DNA from: Actinomycetes bacterium
Lineage (GTDB): Bacteria > Actinomycetota > Thermoleophilia > BMS3ABIN01
NCBI GenBank assembly: GCA_021790115.1
Contig: JAJYIM010000012.1
Coordinates: 1-47,835, forward strand
Direction of reading: 5' to 3'
Length of the DNA stretch: 47,835 nt
The notes under the pieces were generated by a model. The model was not told the DNA's origin. It searched no databases and saw only the letters and a program-made list of their open reading frames with translations. Below, in pieces: positions 44,328 through 47,835 of this stretch (position 1 is the stretch's first letter; each line of letters opens with the position of its first letter). The position numbers were made by a program, and so were the translations under genes.

Positions 44328-45320
44328 ATGCGAAAACACTGTCAAGGCAAACTGCGCTATCTGTTTATGTTTTTGTTGGCGGCGGCCCTGGCCTGCCTGG
44401 CGGCGGCCTCATTAGCGCCGGCCGCGGCGGCTGCGGACACTACACCGCCGGTTATCACCAACGTCTCTCCTGCGGATGGAGGCACAGTCTATACCAGCTC
44501 GATCACCATCAGCGCCGATTACAGCGATGAGCCCGGCGGCAGCGGCATCGACCCGTCTACCGCCATGATCCATGTTGACAACCACATGATCATGTCAGGC
44601 TGCACCCAGGACTCGACACACATCTCTTGCCCCAAGTCAGGCCTTACTTACGGCTCCCACAAGCTGGAGGTATTCGTCTCGGATTACGCGGGCAACGAAG
44701 GCTACTCACTGACTCACTTTAATGTTGGTGACAATGTGGCGCCTGCAATCAGCAATATAACTGCCAACGCAAGCACGATCAGCGCCAACTACAGCGATCC
44801 CGCGCCATCGAGCGGCGTCAACACGGCTTCAGTGGCTGTCTACGTTGACGGCGGCTCCGTGCCTGGCTGCACCGCGACCGGTTCACCAGCGGGCACCGTC
44901 AGCTGCCCGGCCCCGGCTCCAGGCCCAGGCATGCATACGATTGATGTGTACATCGCCGACAATGCCGGCAATATTGGCAGCGGCAGCGGCGCGTGGTGTG
45001 TGGGCCGGCCCAATCTGAGCCTCGCTGTTCCACACGCCTATTGGGCCGGCATGTCTGACTATATTACCGGCATCCTGTCTGTCGACTGGACCATCAGCAA
45101 TGCAGGTCCAAACGCCTACAGCGTCCAGATCACGGGCAGCACCAACACCAACGGCGTTACCGTCAACTCAGGCGTTCCCTCCGTAGCGGTAAATATCGCC
45201 ACGGGCGGCTCGGCCACGGTGACGATCAAGTACCACATCCCGGCGAACGTCAGCAGCTGGCATACCGATATGACCGGCAGCGCCCAGGATGAGTGCGGGA
45301 ACTCGTACACGTATCCCTAA
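44328..45320 (+). CDS. Secreted Ig-like repeat protein with C-terminal YTYP domain
   Basis: DTTPPVITNVSPADGGTVYTSSITISADYSDEPGGSGIDPSTAMIHVDN; C-term PNLSLAVPHAYWAGMSDYITGILSVDW ... YTYP. Confidence 0.8.
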   Translation: MRKHCQGKLRYLFMFLLAAALACLAAASLAPAAAAADTTPPVITNVSPADGGTVYTSSITISADYSDEPGGSGIDPSTAMIHVDNHMIMSGCTQDSTHISCPKSGLTYGSHKLEVFVSDYAGNEGYSLTHFNVGDNVAPAISNITANASTISANYSDPAPSSGVNTASVAVYVDGGSVPGCTATGSPAGTVSCPAPAPGPGMHTIDVYIADNAGNIGSGSGAWCVGRPNLSLAVPHAYWAGMSDYITGILSVDWTISNAGPNAYSVQITGSTNTNGVTVNSGVPSVAVNIATGGSATVTIKYHIPANVSSWHTDMTGSAQDECGNSYTYP

Positions 45321-45370
45321 GCGCTGACCAGGGATCAGGCAAAATGGCAATGAACAGAGGAGAAACCGCA

Positions 45371-45502
45371 ATGGAGAAAAAGGAAACGCGGGAACCCTAC
45401 GCCAAGCCCGAACTGGTGAAGCACGAGAACCTGAAGGACCTTACCTTCGAGTGCTCAAACTGGTCGTGCAGCGTGACGGTTCCGCCGGCGACATCAACAT
45501 AG
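45371..45502 (+). CDS. 43-aa putative RiPP precursor peptide
   Basis: MEKKETREPYAKPELVKHENLKDLTFECSNWSCSVTVPPATST; leader spacing YxxPxLxxx(E)xxxxxT; GAGGAG SD; terminator downstream. Confidence 0.65.
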   Translation: MEKKETREPYAKPELVKHENLKDLTFECSNWSCSVTVPPATST

Positions 45503-45536
45503 TAACAAATAACAAACTCTAGTCAAACTACTCCCC

Positions 45537-45563
45537 AAAGCCGGGCCAAATTGGCCCGGCTTT
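45537..45563 (+). terminator. Intrinsic terminator after the 43-aa peptide gene
   Basis: AAAGCCGGGCC-AAATT-GGCCCGGCTTT. Confidence 0.85.
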
Positions 45564-45772
45564 AATTGTGCGCGCCAAGCAGGACGCTGCTTTAAGAGGC
45601 GGAAGTCCTCCACGAGCCATGATGGACCGAAACCGTCAACGGAAGGCAAGCGGGATGGCATCTCAGCAAATAGGGTGGTCATGCAATGGAAATGGTAGTT
45701 GCGGCAATCGCCAGCGTTGCCCGCACGGCTCCGCAGATATTGCTGCATTTTTTGATTTAGAGCCAAACGTTG

Positions 45773-47209
45773 TTAACATGCGGCTTTCTTTTTGCGTTGC
45801 CAGGAAGGTGGAATCCTTGCCTCTCCCCTGTATTTGGCGACGGTGCGGCGGGAAATGGAGATGCTGTTGTTTTTTAGCAGCCCGGCCAGCTTCTGGTCAG
45901 AATGGGGACGGCGTTTGTCTTCGCCGGCGATCAGTTGCCTGAGCTGCTTTTTAACTGCGGTGGCCGCCAGCTCGTTGCCGCCGCCGGTTAGATAGCCGCC
46001 GGAGAAGAAATAACGCAGCTCAAAGATGCCGTAAGGGGTACTGGCGTACTTGTCCGCAACGGCGCGGCTGATGGTGGAGGGATGCACGCCCAGGCGGCTG
46101 GCGATATCTTCCAGGTGTAATGGTTTTAGCAGGGCCGGGCCGCCGGTAAAAAAATCTGCTTGCGCTGCAGCAATGGCCCTGGCGACATTCGTCACCATGG
46201 CGCCGCGCTGCTCTACATCCTTGATCAGATTGGTGGCCTCCTTTATTTTTGTTTTCAGGTATTGGCTCGTCTTCACGTCCTTTGATGAGAAGGCCATCTT
46301 TTGGTAATAACTGTCAAGCTTTAACCGAGGAAGCGTCTCCCGGCCGGCAAGCACCTGGATGCGTCCGTGCTGGCGGCCGATATATACGTCAGGGATCACA
46401 GGAGCAGCTGACGGATTAATATCAAAGAGCGACCCGGGGGCGGGGTTAAGGCTGCGGATGAGCGCGACTGCTTTTTCCACTTGACTTAATCTGACGCCCA
46501 GCTCTCTGGCGATACCGGGCAGAGCGCTGCGGCCAACCTGGGACAGAGACTCTTTCACAATGTTGGCGGCCAGATCGCTGTCCTGGCGGCGCTCAAGCTG
46601 GTCCAGCTGGATCAGCAGGCACTCCTCCAGGCTACGGGCGGCAACGCCAGGGGGATCAAAGCGCTGGATAATCGCCAGGATCGCCTCAACCTCTTTCCCG
46701 GAAGCGTTTGCGCTTTGAGCAACTTCAGCGACCGGCTCGCGCAGATAGCCGCCATCATCAAGGCTGCCTATGATGACCATTCCAATCCGGTGTTTTTCTT
46801 TTGTCAGACGTCGTAAATTGAGCTGCAAAGTGAGGTGATCGGCAAGGCTCACGGGGCTGGCAGCAAGGTCGGCCGGACTTTGCAGCGCCGTTTCCCGGGC
46901 GGCACCCGGCCGGTGGAACTCTACCCGGATGTAATCTTCCCAAAGCTCTCTCCCCGGAAGACCATCCTCAGGGCCGGCCGGCTCGGACATCTCCAGCAGT
47001 GGATTTTCATTAATCTGTTGCTGGACTAACTTATGAACGCCGGCGGAGCTCGAGCTCAGGATCTTGAGTCGCTGGTAAAGACGTGGTGAGGGAGAAAGCT
47101 GTTGCCGCTGGCAAAGCGCAGGCCTGGTGTTAATCATCGAAAGACGCCGAGTCTCAGCCCAACTCGATGACGCCGGTGACATATCTTCTCTTATTACTTC
47201 CACCACCAA
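45773..47209 (-). CDS. rpoN: RNA polymerase sigma-54 factor (possible start at 47137)
   Basis: QINENPLLEMSEP; FDPPGVAARSLEECLLIQL; HPSTISRAVADKYASTPYGIFELRYFFSGG; SRRTVAKYR. Confidence 0.96.
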   Translation of the reverse strand: MVVEVIREDMSPASSSWAETRRLSMINTRPALCQRQQLSPSPRLYQRLKILSSSSAGVHKLVQQQINENPLLEMSEPAGPEDGLPGRELWEDYIRVEFHRPGAARETALQSPADLAASPVSLADHLTLQLNLRRLTKEKHRIGMVIIGSLDDGGYLREPVAEVAQSANASGKEVEAILAIIQRFDPPGVAARSLEECLLIQLDQLERRQDSDLAANIVKESLSQVGRSALPGIARELGVRLSQVEKAVALIRSLNPAPGSLFDINPSAAPVIPDVYIGRQHGRIQVLAGRETLPRLKLDSYYQKMAFSSKDVKTSQYLKTKIKEATNLIKDVEQRGAMVTNVARAIAAAQADFFTGGPALLKPLHLEDIASRLGVHPSTISRAVADKYASTPYGIFELRYFFSGGYLTGGGNELAATAVKKQLRQLIAGEDKRRPHSDQKLAGLLKNNSISISRRTVAKYRGEARIPPSWQRKKKAAC

Positions 47210-47246
47210 TTCCCCTCGGGTGTTTGAATGCGAGGCAAAAAGAAAA

Positions 47247-47289
47247 GCCCGCCGTCCGGTTGCTTTGGGAAAGCAACCGGACGGCGGGC
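47247..47289 (-). terminator. Perfect 20-bp stem hairpin with T-rich tail on the minus strand, just upstream of rpoN
   Basis: GCCCGCCGTCCGGTTGCTTT-GGG-AAAGCAACCGGACGGCGGGC; minus-strand tail TTTTCTTTTT. Confidence 0.8.
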
Positions 47290-47499
47290 TGTCATAGCCT
47301 TAACCGGCGCACTCTGCCGCCGCGGCAGGGTGCCTGAATACCAGTGTAGTCTGGTCCAGTGAATTTGTAAAGGTAAACGAGTCTGTTCAATTCGGCCTGT
47401 TGCCAACTGCACTTATGTATTGTAAAATAATAAGACTTATTAAATAAATGCTTTTTAAGCGGCCCAGGTTCAAGAAGGATGGGGGCTGCGGTCAAGAAG

Positions 47500-47534
47500 G
47501 CCTTACAAGCAAAGAAGCTTGTGAGGCTTTTTTT
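47500..47534 (+). terminator. Intrinsic terminator about 25 nt upstream of the last ORF
   Basis: GCCTTACAAGC-AAAGAA-GCTTGTGAGGC-TTTTTTT. Confidence 0.75.
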
Positions 47535-47558
47535 CGCCAAACAAGAGCGAGGTGGGAA

Positions 47559-47835
47559 ATGGGGATGGAAGGCAAAACATATGTGAAAAAAGCAAAGAGC
47601 TCTTTGATTTGCCCGGTTTGCGGGTCGCATCTGGTTTTTCTGCTCGAAAAACACGAAACCGGCAAGGACGAATGGCTGTTGACGATGAAATGCCCCGAGT
47701 GTCTGGTCTGGCAGTACGTTTCGGCTGAAAACTGCGAATTGCACTTAATCGAGAGGTTGTGCAGAGCCAGCCGTCGGGTAGTCGCCATGGAGCTCCTCGC
47801 TCTGGAAAAAAAGAACATGCTGGATGAATGCACTA
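47559..47835 (+). CDS. Zinc-ribbon-like protein, truncated at the right edge
   Basis: My translation: MGMEGKTYVKKAKSSLICPVCGSHLVFLLEKHETGKDEWLLTMKCPECLVWQYVSAENCELHLIERLCRASRRVVAMELLALEKKNMLDECT. Confidence 0.65.
   Translation, partial: MGMEGKTYVKKAKSSLICPVCGSHLVFLLEKHETGKDEWLLTMKCPECLVWQYVSAENCELHLIERLCRASRRVVAMELLALEKKNMLDECT

Noticed and set aside
45371-45502. Calling the peptide a genuine lasso peptide
   Set aside because: No acidic ring-closing residue at core position 7-9 and no lasso B/C enzymes in the window; kept only as RiPP-like
45568-45942. Cys-rich plus-strand ORF containing GWSCNGNGSCGNRQRCPHGS, considered as a second small peptide
   Set aside because: Lies after the terminator and runs into rpoN in antisense without an own stop; no convincing leader motif

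Overview
Gene-dense bacterial window with high-GC codon bias, no transposase, phage, CRISPR, rRNA or tRNA seen. Left half (about 0-32 kb) is mostly conserved metabolism and housekeeping. It holds a sulfur-assimilation operon on the minus strand (Rrf2/IscR-like regulator, cysK, tusA, a MoaD/ThiS-like sulfur carrier, a ThiF/MoeB-like E1, a JAMM peptidase, larE, with cysE nearby), archease-rtcB, murE, metG, tatD, an Rrf2 regulator fused to a TusA domain in front of nifS-iscU, an HD-GYP protein, a PATAN protein, a TrkA-N channel, argS, MFS, mutM, GGDEF, an L,D-transpeptidase and small redox proteins. Right half (about 32-45.5 kb) is an accessory envelope/secretome cluster: ECF sigma plus zinc-finger anti-sigma, a TolB-like secreted protein, unknown secreted proteins, a highly structured 200-nt intergenic region, an unannotated zinc-ribbon sORF, two DUF4418 paralogs, a MacB-like ABC exporter, a SurA/PrsA-like lipoprotein, large Ig-like-repeat proteins and a 43-aa peptide with lasso/RiPP-type leader spacing. 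RpoN and a truncated zinc-ribbon ORF close the window. An interspersed inverted-repeat family (tips TAAGAATCTATCTCAAAAGGC) is scattered across the window, with one 186-nt copy that folds into a long hairpin. Best leads: the Rrf2-TusA fusion, the JAMM-processed sulfur-carrier operon with its embedded start/SD overlap, the RiPP-like peptide next to the exported Ig-like proteins, and the interspersed inverted repeats. All family calls are by eye from the sequence; no search was run.
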